Position numbers and translations under genes: made by a program
DNA from: Ooceraea biroi
Taxonomy: Eukaryota; Arthropoda; Insecta; Hymenoptera; Formicidae
Length of the DNA stretch: 64,000 nt
Reading direction: 5' to 3'
NCBI RefSeq assembly: GCF_003672135.1
Contig: NC_039509.1
Coordinates: forward strand, 4,588,001 to 4,652,000
In this document: one piece after another, positions 42,038-54,000 of the stretch
How positions within the stretch are numbered: the first letter of the stretch is position 1
Layout: each line of letters begins with the position of its first letter
The notes under the pieces: model-generated
Told to the model about the DNA's origin: nothing
What the model saw: the letters and a program-made list of their open reading frames with translations, nothing else
The model's database searches: none

Positions 42038-42185
42038 GCTTCGATACTTCAACAGACTGCCGAATACATATACCAATTGGAGCAGGAGAAGACACAATTG
42101 CTATCACAAAATTGTCAGCTGAAACGACTGGTGAACCAACACGAAGGTGGCGATGTACCTATCAAGAAACGCAAAGACACTCAAG
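42038..42185 (+). CDS. crp: crp exon: HLH helix 2, first leucine zipper and NLS-like patch
   Basis: This exon encodes 49 full codons, numbered here as residues 1-49, plus one base of a split Gly codon. The start ASILQQTAEYIYQLEQEK matches helix 2 of AP-4, which in family members follows KLSKA. The zipper continues through TQLLSQNCQLKRLV, with Leu/Ile spaced as for a coiled coil. KKRK at 42164-42175 fits a monopartite nuclear localisation signal. The acceptor is TTTTTTAATTTGCGTTGCAG ending at 42037 and the donor is CAAG|GTGAGT at 42186. Entry is in phase 0 because family members continue directly from Lys to Ala at this point. There is no start codon: the upstream coding exon lies outside the window. 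Confidence 0.92.
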
Positions 42186-44850
42186 GTGAGTCTACGTCAT
42201 TTTTTGAGATTAATTTATTGTCATTTAGAAAGAGTAATAATTTTATATCTGCCTTAAGATATATGTAGATTTTTATCATTTTTCAAACTAAAAAGATTTG
42301 GATCCCAGAAACTTTAAAAGAATCGTGATCACAAATAATATCACAAGTATCACAAATAGTAAAAGTGAAAATAGAGAATTAACATAAAATTACGTCACTA
42401 AAATGGTATTGCGGTCATGGTGTGCGTGTAAATATTTGTACACGTAAAAAGCAATTGAATTAATCGTTCATTATCCATCATGTAACGAGATTTTCCAAGT
42501 GGACTTGAATTATTTATCGCTCGTGCGACCGCTATTGCACTGTCCCGCGCGGATTTCGAATCACAAAAGCAAAAAGCGGAAGCAATTGGAGCAAAACGCG
42601 TAAAGTTATGAGGGATGTACGTCGCAATCCGCTTATTTCACAGTTTGTTCGCATTTATACGATGTGCAACGTAAATGTACCTGCCATAAGTAATTTTTCA
42701 ATTGCCGTATTTCCGAATTTCCGCACAATTAAATGAGTAATATCGCATTTTCGGGCATAACTTTGTACAAGATTCACGTTTGCACGATAAACTCGAACGT
42801 ATTGCCGCTCTATATGTAAAATGGCGAACCCTTCTTTTATTCATTCCCCCTTCCTTTATTCATTCCCCCTTCCTTTATTCATTTACGTAATCACCGAATC
42901 AATACACGGATGATCATATTTCGCGACAAGAATGGCAAATTTTACAAGAAGGAATTTTTTAATCTCTTCCATGTCGAGAACGTGGTCGATGCGAGCGTAT
43001 CTAAGGGAGCCGTTCGTCATTTTCGCGAAAGTAATTACATTCTTCGCGACTCGGTATCACACCGAAGGGGGAAATCCAGAAGAGGTTCCAGAAGGAAAAC
43101 CCGATGTGATGTAAAAAGATCTTATGATATCGGTTATCGCATATAAAACCTTGATGAAATGAGATTGAAACTGAAAAGCGAAATTAAATCTAATTTAATT
43201 GTGATCTACGTAAACAAGTGTTTTGAAGACTTCTATATCGAATTACTTTTTTCGCAAGAAACAACATAAGAATCAGAGAATTAGTCTAATATTTAAGAAT
43301 TTTCGAATAATATCGAAGCTTTTTTTGTCTTTTTTTTGTCTTGCTGTTTCTATGACAGTTCGTGATTGCACGCTCATTGTTAAATGTTAAAACTTGAGAT
43401 TGCCGGAAGCTTAAACTTTCGGATTATATCGGCGCCCAGAGGACAGGTCGGTGAGCAACAGCAGAGTCGTCCTGGGCTCTGTTCGCCCTCGAAAGTCGTT
43501 ATTACTTCGAGGGCTAAATACAATGGATGGATTAAGGGTGCTCTCCTCTTTCGACGCCGGTGGCGTTTCGGCGACGTCGCCGTCGCGGCGGTGTGCCCGC
43601 CGGAAAGTATCTGTCGCGAACTTCGGCCGGGACAATTTCAATTTCCGGTTCTATCGTAAATTAGTTTCCTCCGTCGATGGCACGACGATATTCAGAAAGT
43701 TCGTCGACGGCTGTGCGACCAAGCGGATTTAATGCCGACGAACCACTTTTATCGATCAATCGCGGTTGACCTGCCGATTGCCTTCAAATATTAGTTTCGG
43801 CATTTACAACGACTGCTAGAGGAGAATTTGTAGAGGCGAAGCTAATTCGCTTCACCTTTTGTGGATTGTACGACACGTAAAAAGTTTTTGTTGAAAGATT
43901 CGAACGCGAATCTGTCTGGAAATATCGGGTAGGAAACGTGAGAGCGATCTAACACAGGCCTTTCTTTTTAATCAGAGTCGCTTGAAGAATGAGAACTAAT
44001 GACATTTGCGAAATCCAATTCAGCCGGTAACAACACCGATAATCGCAATTACCGTTCCCGTGCAAATTACGTTAATTAATAAATGCACGGTTAATTGAAA
44101 ATATTTGTAAGAACGGCACGCAATTGGCTGCCGCACCGCGTTATACAACTCGCCCTAACATTCCGCGATATCAAACATTGTACAAATGAAGTAACGTACA
44201 GTAATGTTACACATTCACTTCGCTTTAATATAGCATCGAAACAAATGAACTGGCCTTTGATCCACGTGTAATAGTCTCTTTATTTGTTCTATATCGTAAA
44301 CAGTGACCAGATTTAATTTCGCCTCGCGGCCGCGCATTCGTTTACGTCGCATGGATGTGCGCATTCATTGGTGCATGTAGCGTAGATCTAAAATACGTTC
44401 CGAGAGTTTATTGCGGTTATTCACCACTGTAATCCGCATTTGTGATCCTTTGCCAAAACTAATTTCACGGGAACATGAGTTAAGCTATTTTCACCGAAAA
44501 AATTGTTGCTGTTTTTTTTTATTTATTTATTTATGTAACTACCTATCCGACACTTGCTATTTTCATGCAAAATGTCAAAAGTTCTTATTATTGGTGTACT
44601 GGTCAATTTGATATGTATTTTGTTGCTCTTTGAGGACTGGAAATGGCGATGCATTGCCTTGACAGGCAATTAAAATAAATGCACAACGTTTAATTCAGAG
44701 AAGGCAAATTGAACTCTGCTTCGCTATTCAAAAGTGATACTAGCGTTTTAAGTTTGCCGTCAATTTCGACATTTATTCCACCTCCGTGATTCCGTTTCTA
44801 AAAGATGCTTTGACGAATCTTTTCCTCATTTGATTTCTTCTGTTTCTCAG
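42186..44850 (+). other. crp intron (2,665 bp)
   Basis: Runs from GTGAGT to CTCAG between the zipper 1 and zipper 2 exons, entered after codon position 1. It holds a 19-bp tandem repeat at 42836-42884 and otherwise AT-rich sequence; no exon is seen inside. Confidence 0.9.
42836..42884. repeat. 19-bp tandem repeat, 2.5 copies
   Basis: TTTATTCATTCCCCCTTCC occurs exactly twice (42836-42854, 42855-42873), followed by an 11-base partial copy. It is a likely polymorphic minisatellite in a crp intron. Confidence 0.9.
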
Positions 44851-45113
44851 GTGTCGTCGTCAGCCTACCAATGCACGTCAGCGAGAGCGGCGATGAGGGC
44901 CTAGGCAACGTGTCCCCCGAGCCGTTGTCGGTAATCACAGTGACCACAGAGGGACATTCCGTTGTGAACAGCGAGGTGGTGGAGCTCAGGCGACAGCTAG
45001 AGAGGGAACGTCACACGAGATTGCATTTAGAGAAACAGATGAGAGCCATTCAAAGCCAGTTGTATCCAGAGAGATTCCGGGACAATCAACTAATCGCTTA
45101 TCAGCCCCACGAG
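44851..45113 (+). CDS. crp: crp exon: DEGLG motif and second leucine zipper
   Basis: This exon covers residues 50-137 of the joined partial protein. It completes a split Gly codon and ends in phase 0. SGDEGLGNVSPE (residues 62-73) corresponds to the acidic DEGIG.SP stretch of vertebrate AP-4. VVELRRQLERERHTRLHLEK with the following QMRAIQSQLYPER is the second leucine zipper, charged and heptad-like, and it ends at the characteristic LYPE as in other AP-4 proteins. In the family this second zipper, together with bHLH zipper 1, restricts dimerisation to homodimers. The acceptor is TTTCTCAG ending at 44850 and the donor is GAG|GTAACG at 45114. Translation also runs on into the intron, so the end was set by the donor and by in-phase joining to the next exon. 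Confidence 0.93.
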
Positions 45114-45640
45114 GTAACGATTCCGTTTGTCATAAGCTTTCATTAATTTTCGGAGATTCGAGCGAGAACCAAACGCGATGTCATGCGCCAAAGCAGCTTC
45201 ACAATTTAAAAAAAAACGAAGGCAAGGTGAATCATATGCACGAATTGGTTCGGCAATGCAAAGCTCCGCGAATAAAACTGTCATTGGAAAAAAAATATTA
45301 TTTAAAGAGAACACTGTATGAAGGTTTTAACTTAAATCTCGCTGTGAAAGCGTGCCGATACGATTTTGGGACTGTCGGGCGATTACTATCCACGCATGAT
45401 ACCGAATATAATTCAACCTCTCGTTTGACCCTCGAGGATTTTAACGTTCCCAGGCGAGAGATACTATAAACAACGTTTTAATTGCTCGCGCAGATAGTTA
45501 CGTCTGATAACAAACCAGTGCGACACGGTCGGCTTATCAGCCGATACTCGATCGAATCGACTTCTTTTTTTCATAACAACGTTCCGCCGTTAATCGGTCG
45601 ATCGCCATCGATCAATTACGATTAACTGCTCCTCTACTAG
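45114..45640 (+). other. crp intron (527 bp)
   Basis: Phase 0 intron from GTAACG to CTACTAG. The open frames inside have no AP-4 similarity. Confidence 0.9.
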
Positions 45641-46098
45641 GTGATCGAACACACGGACAACGTAATGGCACAGGAGACGGAAGAGGCGGTGGCCGCACTC
45701 CAGGTGGTGTCGGTCATGTCGCTGCCACCGGTCGGCTCCACCCAGACTGTGGAAACCTCCAGTCCGGATCCAAGCTCGCCGCCCTTGTCGCCGCAGCCAG
45801 CCGACATGGTACCAGAAGAGATCAAGGAGGAGGAATCGCGCCCGGGCAGCCCGAAGATCGTCACCTTTGCCCAGAACCAGGTGTTCACGACGATGGACGA
45901 GCAGACCACCGCGGAATCGTTCTCGTCGTCGAGTCGTGTCACGTACGCCGCATCGTCTGGCGCAAACTTCAAAACCACCTCGCCGCAGTACGTCACTGCG
46001 AGTCCCAGCCGACCGTTTTCACCAGCTACAGAGCCGCAACGGTTGCCGAGCGTTCTGGAGGCTGCGATAAAGGCTGAGCCCAAAGTCGAAGTCGAGAG
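45641..46098 (+). CDS. crp: crp exon: Ser/Pro-rich regulatory region with SUMO-type sites
   Basis: This exon encodes residues 138-289 and two bases of Arg290. It begins VIEHTDNVMAQETEEAV and is rich in Ser, Pro and Thr. SSPDPSSPPLSPQP and RPGSPK offer several proline-directed kinase sites. Two lysines fit the SUMO consensus: IKEE at 45821-45832 and IKAE at 46067-46078. The acceptor is CCTCTACTAG ending at 45640 and the donor is GAG AG|GTACGT at 46099. Codon third positions are rich in C and G, in contrast to the flanking introns. The region has no domain I recognise and is probably disordered, serving transcriptional regulation. Assignment to crp rests on its position and phase between two recognised AP-4 exons. 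Confidence 0.9.
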
Positions 46099-46413
46099 GT
46101 ACGTATCATGTTTGTTTAATCCTAAATGCGGCGATTGATCCTCCGATTTTGGTCGTTATTTGAGAAGATTTGTAGAGTAAGAGCGCACCCGCCCCTGAGT
46201 CAATAGTTAGAAGGTCCACTTTAAATGTAAAGTCAAGTCTAGATCGCCTTTGCTCCTAATTTGTCTGATATCTCAGTCGTTACGTTACACCCACACAGTA
46301 AGAAGTGTACGCTTACTCTGTGTACACATTTACTCGCAATAGACTTGGTACATAAAGAACAGGAAGCAATATCTGCGCTAGTTAGGTACTAATAGAGGCT
46401 TCTTCGATTGCAG
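46099..46413 (+). other. crp intron (315 bp)
   Basis: Phase 2 intron from GTACGT to GATTGCAG. Nothing else is seen in it. Confidence 0.9.
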
Positions 46414-46586
46414 GCTGCCCTCTCCGTCGAATTCTCTGGAAGACGGTACGCCACAGGCAAGGCTATACATCGCGAACACGTCCCGGCAGAATCTGGAGAC
46501 GATCGTCGAAGCGATACGTCATCTAGAGGGCGATCATTTGTTTAGCGACGAGCCTGCACAGGATGTGCCGCTGGCATTGACCAACA

Positions 46587-46630
<44 letters not shown>

Positions 46631-46825
46631 AATTCGACGACGAGCTCGACATCGACGAAGTCCGTGACTACGTCCTCCGTCTCTTCCTCTTCGCCCTCAG
46701 CGACATCCGCCGCAACGGTCACGTCCGCGAAGCAACGGATACTGCACGCCGAGCACTTCCTCCAGTTTCACACGCAGCAACAAACCCAGCAACGGCCCGG
46801 CGTGATCGTGGTTAAGCACTCGTGA
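46414..46825 (+). CDS. crp: crp terminal coding exon: AP-4 C-terminal block, polyQ, stop
   Basis: This exon completes Arg290 and encodes residues 291-426, then TGA at 46823-46825. TSRQNLETIVEAIRHLEG (residues 312-329) matches the block S-R-Q-N-L-D-T-I-V-Q-A-I-Q-H-I-E-G of vertebrate AP-4, which is the best single identifier in this exon. A run of 14 Gln (residues 349-362, 46589-46630) follows NK and precedes a Ser/Thr-rich low-complexity stretch. The protein ends RPGVIVVKHS, resembling the AVIVK segment near the C terminus of the vertebrate protein. The acceptor is TCTTCGATTGCAG ending at 46413. An antisense open frame over the polyQ run is only a shadow of the CAG repeat. Confidence 0.93.
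46589..46630 (+). repeat. CAG/CAA repeat encoding 14 glutamines
   Basis: The run is six CAG, two CAA, then six CAG codons, all in frame in crp. CAA interruptions usually lower the slippage rate of a CAG tract. PolyQ runs are common in insect transcription factors. Confidence 0.95.
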
Positions 46826-47066
46826 TCCAGCCACACGCCACGTTCCGCGCACTGAGCGATGCACCCGGAAAGACGACGCATTCGCCTCCACCGCCCAGCA
46901 TCACCGTGGTTCGTTATTTGGGAATGAGGAATCGCTTTCGATCAGACTGAAAGAGAGAAAGAGCGCATTACTGGCAGAGATTATCGCGATTGTGTATTAT
47001 CGCGCATACATTTTTCACCGTAGCTCTCTCTCTGAATAGAACGTTGAAGAGCAGGAGGAGTGCTCT

Positions 47067-47096
47067 TTCTCTCTCTCTCTCTCTCTTTCTCTCTGT
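47067..47096. repeat. CT-rich microsatellite in the crp 3' UTR
   Basis: Mostly (TC)n with two TTTC interruptions, about 240 bases after the stop codon. Confidence 0.8.
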
Positions 47097-47700
47097 CCTC
47101 GTTGATCTTTGACGATCACCGGGGCTCTTGTTCATTCGGACATACCGCGAGAGACACGAAAAGGAATGGATTTCACGTATGTTCCTACTACGCGCTTCGC
47201 TCGCCTTCGCCTCGACGGGGCCGGCACGGGCGTTTTTCGCGGGGGCAAAACGACGCGTCGCATCACTAAATACAGGGATAATGCATGCGATAAAAGTTTG
47301 TGTTTTTAGTTAGACGGGACAAAGCGATCTTATATCGCGGATACAGCCTAGGCGAAGGTAGAGCCAAGCTCGAAGCTCGACGAAAGGATCCTCGTCGCCG
47401 AATCGTCGAAACGAAACGTTCGTTTTCCCACTCTTTCTCATGTAAATACTAACGATTCCCCAATCCCTGGTCGTTTCCGACGATCGCCACGAGATCGCTT
47501 TGAATCTCGAAGGGTTTCCCTCCCCCGCTCCCTCCTTCCCACCCACCTTCCTTCTCTCCGGGAGAAAAATTCTCTCGCGGGACATTCGCGTAACGCGAAG
47601 CGGACGTTTCTCCTCGCTCCCTTTTAGCAGATAGTCCCCTTTTAGACTTAAGCGCGGTAACTACCACGGTAATATTCCTAGCGAATAAGGCTGCGTACGT

Positions 47701-47800
47701 TGTATGATATATCATATATATATGTATGTATATGTATATATAAAAATATACATATATATATGTATATATATATTAAACATATATGTATATTAAAGAGTAT
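47701..47800. repeat. AT/TATG-rich low-complexity tract
   Basis: Alternating TA with TATG units. It supplies several TGTATATA motifs and both ATTAAA signals, so these are partly explained by the repeat. Confidence 0.8.
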
Positions 47801-49670
47801 AAAATACATATTTACGTTCTTTTTTTACATTGTTGGAAATGAAGAAGGTAGACGAGATAACGACGAGAGGAGAGATACTGAGATATTGTAACGCGACGCG
47901 TATACATATATGTTCTTTCGATACTTATTACGGGGTTACCACTGGACGAGCGCAAAACGACCAGGAGGAAGTGGAAGCACTATCGAATAACAGCGACAAG
48001 ATTTCTAATCAAAATCCATCCGCACGCAATGCTTAAACATTGACACACGTTGGAGCAACGTCGCGCGGGAGACGGCGTAGCCGGGGATCTCACGATCATC
48101 GACGGTCCCAAGGCGGATCGCCTGTCCGGCACGTCGTTCCGCGCGCGCGCGTTCGCACGACTCACTTCTTCCGCGTTCTCGTCCGTTGCGTCGAGACGTG
48201 TCGCGGACCGAAAATTCCGTTTAATCTGTGCCAAATATCCCGAGAGAGTACCCAAACGTTTTGTTCCTTCGTACAGTAGACGTAATGTGAGAGATGTAAG
48301 TAATTGGCGCCGGTCGATAGATCCGGTAGACCGAGAGCGGCGAGAGTGTCCGCGCGTCCACGATCGCTCGTCTCCTCCGTTTCACTCGTCAATGCAACAA
48401 CGCGACGACCGGAGACGTCCCGCTTCACACGGCGAACTGGGGACTTCTAGCCGGCCGTCATTCCCGTTGCGCTTATCGACCATCATCGATCTCAAATATC
48501 GGAGTAACAGTCAGCGGCGACATTAATCGTCGAGGGCCGAGGAGGAACCGCGTGATGCTTTCCGCAACCAATTCTAAATTCTGCTATGTGTACGAAGATA
48601 CGTTGTACGAGCTTTCTTCTACGGATATTTTCGAACGGTTCGCGGATACGAGACTAAGAGGCTTGGAATTCACAGTTTCTCGTGCCTTTTGGGGAGAGGA
48701 GCGATCGGCGAGGATCGAACGATCGATCGACCGGCGATGAAAGGAGGAGATTCGAGATGTCTTTTGTTTTTTCCGTTCTTTTCTTTTTCCCCTTTCCTTT
48801 CCTTCCCTTCGTTCACACCGCGTCAGTGTATTACGTACGTTATTTTCTTGTATTAGTTCCGTTTCATATGAGTTTCATCGTTTCACCGAGTGAGTGCATG
48901 TGTTATTGTGTACGCGATACATGCGTTATCGCCCGCGAATGTAGACCCATAGATCAATCAATTTTGAATTATTACATATTAATATTCTTTCTCGCCCCCG
49001 TAATTTACTATTATTACTATTACACTGCTACTACCATTACTACTATTACTACTTTCTTTTCTATGACATTGATCGATGTACGAGAGCGACGTAAGCTTAA
49101 GGGTTTAATGCATAGGGTTTTACGCCTACGAAAAATTAATTTTTAAGTATTCCTTAAGAGTATGCGAGTAAGCTAGTAAGAGCGAAGTAAAATCTGCGCG
49201 ATAAGACAGAATTATACGATTAAGATGTTTAGTTAACGTCCTAGCGGTTAGATAAACGTAGGAATTGTTTAGCCGAATACGCAATTTGAGATACACATCT
49301 AGATTAATATTGTCTATCTGTACGATAAATGTGACGCTACTCTCCGTAACTGTATTGCGTGTATATATAATATCTTCTAGCGGATATCTCTCGCATAAAA
49401 CACAATCTAGCTGACGTACCACGATACTAAAACCAGTGGGGTAATGTCGGCTGCAACGCGCCCTTCGTACCTTTCGACCACCGTCGTTCGACGATGCCTC
49501 ATTTCGACAAGCGCATATTTGCATATTTTTTTACGCATCACTGATTATTCTCGTCGTTTGATTGTTTCTGGATGCGCGGGACGCAAGGATCGCCAAATGA
49601 CGGTCCTGCGGACCGGACCGAAAAAGAGAACGCGATATATTCAATTCATTTCCGAAACGTACGAGAGGCG

Positions 49671-49682
49671 CCCCCCCCCCCC
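49671..49682. repeat. Run of 12 C
   Basis: Twelve consecutive C after GGCG. Homopolymer length is often miscounted, so small length errors are likely here. Confidence 0.85.
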
Positions 49683-51032
49683 GCGTTAGGAATTACGATT
49701 CTATCTTAGGCTTTCGACATTCGCGATGAAAGTGTGTGATGCTGCGTTTTTCGCGCGAGGCTCGCGGATTTCGTAAAGTGATGTACAAAGCTCGATGTCG
49801 ACATTCACGCGAGGACGCACGAGGGCCTAAAAAAGCGAGTAGAAAAATTCACGTTCGCCTTTCGTATTTTCCTGACGATTCTGCCCGCGATTCTGCGCGA
49901 CAATCGTCATCGTTTCCGCGGCAAGAGACGATGTTTGATCACCGAGGAGAACGATCGCTTTCTCATCTGGCAGAAGAGATCGACAAAAATGCCCCAAGTA
50001 TGTAATTCGACGCGGTCGCTTATTTGCCTATCAATCACTGTTTATCGAGTCAAGTTTTTTAATTGTCGAGTCGATCGGAAAAATTGCCGGGTAGAGGCTC
50101 GCGAAAATACGAAGAGGCGTAAATCATTGAGGCGGCCGAGGAATCGAATTTCTTTCCCAGGCGAGTCCGATGCATGTACGTTTGGTTTCAATGATTTCGA
50201 AAATCTCGTGCGAGTATCCTTCGGCGCTTCCATAATACGCGTACAGACACAGATATAGATATACACGTACACGTTTACAAAACAATTACACACACCCACG
50301 CAGACACATATACACATACATGCGCGTATGTAGGTATAATACATACGTAAAAAAGTATACGAGAGTGTCGCGCGCATACGTCGCGTGTGTGCCGTGTTGC
50401 ACGCATTTAAGGAACCTCTTGACGAACCTCAGGTTTCGCAACCGATACCAATTCTTTCTTTCTGTTTCCTTAGCCGTTTCTCATTTTCGACGGGTTTTTC
50501 TTTCGTTCCGCGTATCGCCCTTGTTGGCATCACTTCGTGTCGCGGTTTTTTAACGGTGAACGATGGCAGGGAACAGGAGGGAGGATCGAATTGCAAAAAA
50601 TTTATTGAAACATCACTGCGTACGTGCCGGTGTGGACAAGATCGACGATATCGTAAGATTGGGCCATTTCCAAATTTGTCGTTCAAGTTGTCGATCAAAC
50701 CAAGAGAATTTCGAAGCCGTTCTATCGGACCAATTTGAACCACTGAACGCTCTGTACAGTTTAATGCGAGCATTGAAAGGGGAAAGCATCGTATCGCGTG
50801 CTTCGTGCATACTGATATCATTCTCTGTAATCGCGTCAAGATAAAACAATAGCGACACGTAAAGAGAAAGTTTTGTTATCACAAATCATTTGTTAACTGA
50901 TTTGAAGTTTTCTTTTTATCATACATGTAATGATGCAGAGGAGATATTAAAGAATCACTTTTGCAAGCTTTTGTTATGTATTTTAATATTTTTAAGACAA
51001 TACGAGAGTTTATTAATAATGGTTATTACAAT

Positions 51033-51038
51033 AATAAA
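51033..51038 (+). terminator. Candidate poly(A) signal, crp
   Basis: AATAAA followed within about 45 bases by a GT-rich stretch (AGTGTTTTGCGTT). It coincides with the shift from CpG-rich to AT-rich DNA. A proximal crp mRNA end here is plausible. Confidence 0.4.
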
Positions 51039-54000
51039 TATACTTGAAGCTTTATATTAAATATATGAGTACACAAGTGTTTTGCGTTCTCCGTGAAATT
51101 TGCATTTAATATTGTTGGATTATTCATACCGATTACGATTCATACTGATTTAACTACATCTTATTTTTTTCGACTGATTTCGACTGACAATATATCGTAT
51201 CTTTTTGTTATTCGAATGTGACATGTTTCGTTATTTAATTGGCTATGCAACAAGATGTAATTTCGAGCACTCATATTGTTGGGCTCACACGCATCCATGA
51301 ATGTTATCAGTATGAATGATGCCCGTCATCTTAAAATGCCGCATCTTTTTTCCACAATGATATAGAGTCCCTCACGAAAATTCAGTCGAATTCTCGTTTC
51401 AATTCTTGTGCAAAATCCTTTGCATGATTCGATGCCATGTGATACAATAATGCTGTTGATGCTACTTGTGTTTCACGAGTACACTAATCGATACTAGTCT
51501 CGCAACATTATTTGTTAATACAAGTTTAGTTGAAAAAGAAATATATTAAAATTTACGAGTAAAACTGTGGAGCGATTTACCGCGAGCGTTAGATTTCGCT
51601 TCACAATTGGTGCTTGTTTTTTTTCTAAAACTTTGATTTCAACTTGAGACGCGAGACAGAGGCAAATGAGACTCGGATAAATGTGAGATCTCACAGTCGC
51701 GTTTGAGACATAGGCATCAGAGTGCATGAGGGATTTTCGGAATCGAAGATTTCGGATATCGTCGATCCATCTGTGCAAGGTTTCAATGATGAGCACACCG
51801 AAAGATGTTGATCTTCGAGCAGCTCTTTGTCCGTGAGACAAGACGCAGAAAAAAAAGTCCCACGATGCATATTGAAGGCCGCACGAAGATCAGCCGCAGT
51901 AAGAGAGCTGTCGCAGTGTACCGCGGTAACACGGACACTCAAAGAGCGAACTTTTTTATCGTTAAATATACATACACATAAAATGATGGCTCCTATAACT
52001 TCTTTACAGCTTCGTTGAAGAGAACGACAGTTTACAGAATACAGGTTTAGCTGCTAAAGAAAGTCGCTGGTAGAGTAATGTAAGCGCGTTGAACAGAGAG
52101 TGCGTGAGTGCGTGCGAGAGAAATAAGGAAAGGAAGAAGGGAGGAACAGCGGGGATTCCGGGATTTGCGGGCGAGAGCGTGGCTGTGCGAATCGCGCGAC
52201 GAAGTTTTTACCGTTTAAAATTAATCTCCGATTTGTACGTCGTGGCAAATGGCGACTGAGAGTGGCGCCGAAATTAATCAATCGACCGACTCTGGAAGGC
52301 TACGGGTTCGCGTTCGTTATTATTAGAAGAGATAGCGCTGACTCTTGTCTCCCTGTAGCGTGGGAGGAGAGATTTCTAATCTAGATCTAAGGATAAAAGA
52401 ATCTAAAGAATCTTAGAGAAAGCAAAATTAGACCGTATTTTAAATGTCAAGAAAAATCCGAGAAAAATGTTAGAAAAATGTCTTTTGCGCGTCGTGCATA
52501 CACACGAAAGATCAGAACATTTCTCGGACGTTTCTGGACGTACGCGTCGTTTGGAAATCACTGAACGACGTCGATGCCCGTTTGCTTTCTAGAGCGCGGC
52601 GCATACGAAATTCGGCGATGTAGACGTTCCGCGGAAAATCGAGTAATTATTTTTTTAATCGGGCCAGCATCCCGCTCTCTTTCGCCACGGGCCCGCCAGA
52701 AAAGGTGTACATAGCGTGTAAAACCATAGAGCGTTAGAATGCTGGCGGAAGAATGTACAACAGAGAGGTGGTAGATAGGTAGATAAACAGATAGAAACAG
52801 AGAAGGCACCTGTGTGCGCTAGTATGTATGTGCGAAAGAGAGTGAGAACGCGAGAAAATGCTAGATACGTAGTTTGCGCGTATAAAATAGTGGAACGTTG
52901 TAACGAGTAGGTAGCGACAGATTCCAGAAGTCGTTTTCAGGAATAGAACTGAGTAGCGTGTGCGTCGCGGGCGCGTGTTCTTTGCGTGAATTTCTGTGAG
53001 CTAGAGAGAGAAAATGAGAGAAGAGAAGAAGGAAGAGAGCGTGAAAGCGCGTAGATGTAATATGTAGTGCGTCGAAAAGATGTTTCCTTTTTTTCATATT
53101 CTTGAAATACATTTCCTTTTTTCTCTTTTTAAATGATACTAAACTGGACTTGGGATGTCATATCGAAACTCTTATACTTTCGCGATACTTTTGAAGTGCA
53201 GGGTCGACCGGAGGTTCGACATATAGACAACGAACGGAAAATTGACATCAAGCATCCGTTCGAGACAGAATCTGATCGTGAATAAAATATGTTTCCGTCT
53301 TTTGTATATTCATTCACGTGCTTCTTAAATCCGATGTTAACTCTGATGGAAAATTTCAAAGAGAATCTTTGATCTCAATCACGAGCAGTGAAAAATATAT
53401 AATTAATTGTCGAAGAACAGAAACTCATTCTCAATCGAATAAAATCGAAAAAAGAGTTTTTCATTTTTTCTTGTTATCGTTTTCTTAAATAATCTTAAAC
53501 TCTTAATGTCGATACCATAAGTATCAATTGTGCTGAAATTTTATCCGACATATATAATATGATTTTCGCTAATCAATATTATCCTAAATATGTCGCGGCA
53601 ATGTATCAACTACGGGATAATTATCAGCCAAGCATTGATGAGACGCTTTCCTCGAGAAGCGACAATGTTCCCTTCAGTTTTTAAAGAGACACCTTGAAGA
53701 CACTTTAACTGTAACTCGAATAAGAATAAGAAAAGCATAATGTCGACCAATTAAAATCCTATTAAGGAGCCTCATAGTGCAAGACCGATACAAAAGATTA
53801 ACGTGACAGCAATGTATCGCGTTGTATGTGATAATGAGAAATTTAAAGTGTGACATAAAGTAACATAGCAAAAATTGAAGTAATTTGCATTCCAGAAATT
53901 GCAATTTATCTATTTCAATTAACAGCACATTAATCACGCCAGAGAATCAATTCTATCAATTGACATTATTAAACTGAAAAGAATATTTCAAGATGGAGTA

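Larger units (their letters stand above)
42038..46825 (+). other. crp: crp / AP-4 gene, 3' part (four coding exons)
   Basis: This is the coding part of an AP-4 family transcription factor gene, broken by three introns. The four exons join in phase (148, 263, 458 and 412 nt; 1281 nt in all) and give 426 residues and a TGA stop. Each internal boundary has a consensus GT donor and AG acceptor. Landmarks in order are HLH helix 2 plus leucine zipper 1, a basic KKRK patch, a DEGLG.VSPE motif, leucine zipper 2, a Ser/Pro-rich region with two SUMO-type sites, the AP-4 C-terminal block, polyQ and a VIVVK tail. AP-4 proteins bind CAGCTG E-boxes as homodimers in the nucleus; Drosophila cropped is the known insect member. 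The exon with the basic region, helix 1 and loop is not in this window, so the gene is 5'-incomplete here. Identification rests on remembered similarity to TFAP4/crp and is strong because several separate blocks agree. Confidence 0.93.
46826..51060 (+). other. crp: Probable crp 3' UTR (core part)
   Basis: The stretch begins right after the crp stop. It has no spliceable coding exon, but it is CpG-rich, unlike the AT-rich DNA that begins after about 50.9 kb. Candidate poly(A) signals are ATTAAA at 47772-47777 and 47789-47794, and AATAAA at 51033-51038 with a GT-rich tract after it. Pumilio-type TGTANATA motifs lie at 47441-47448, 47733-47740 and 47761-47768. A 158-codon frame at 48050-48526 is Arg/Ser-rich without a domain and is probably chance. 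The extent of the UTR is inferred. Confidence 0.5.

Noticed and set aside
46534..46722. - strand frame with a run of cysteines
   Set aside because: It is the antisense of the crp polyQ (CAG) tract.
48050..48526. 158-codon frame downstream of the crp stop
   Set aside because: Basic, Ser/Arg-rich, no domain, and most likely within the 3' UTR.
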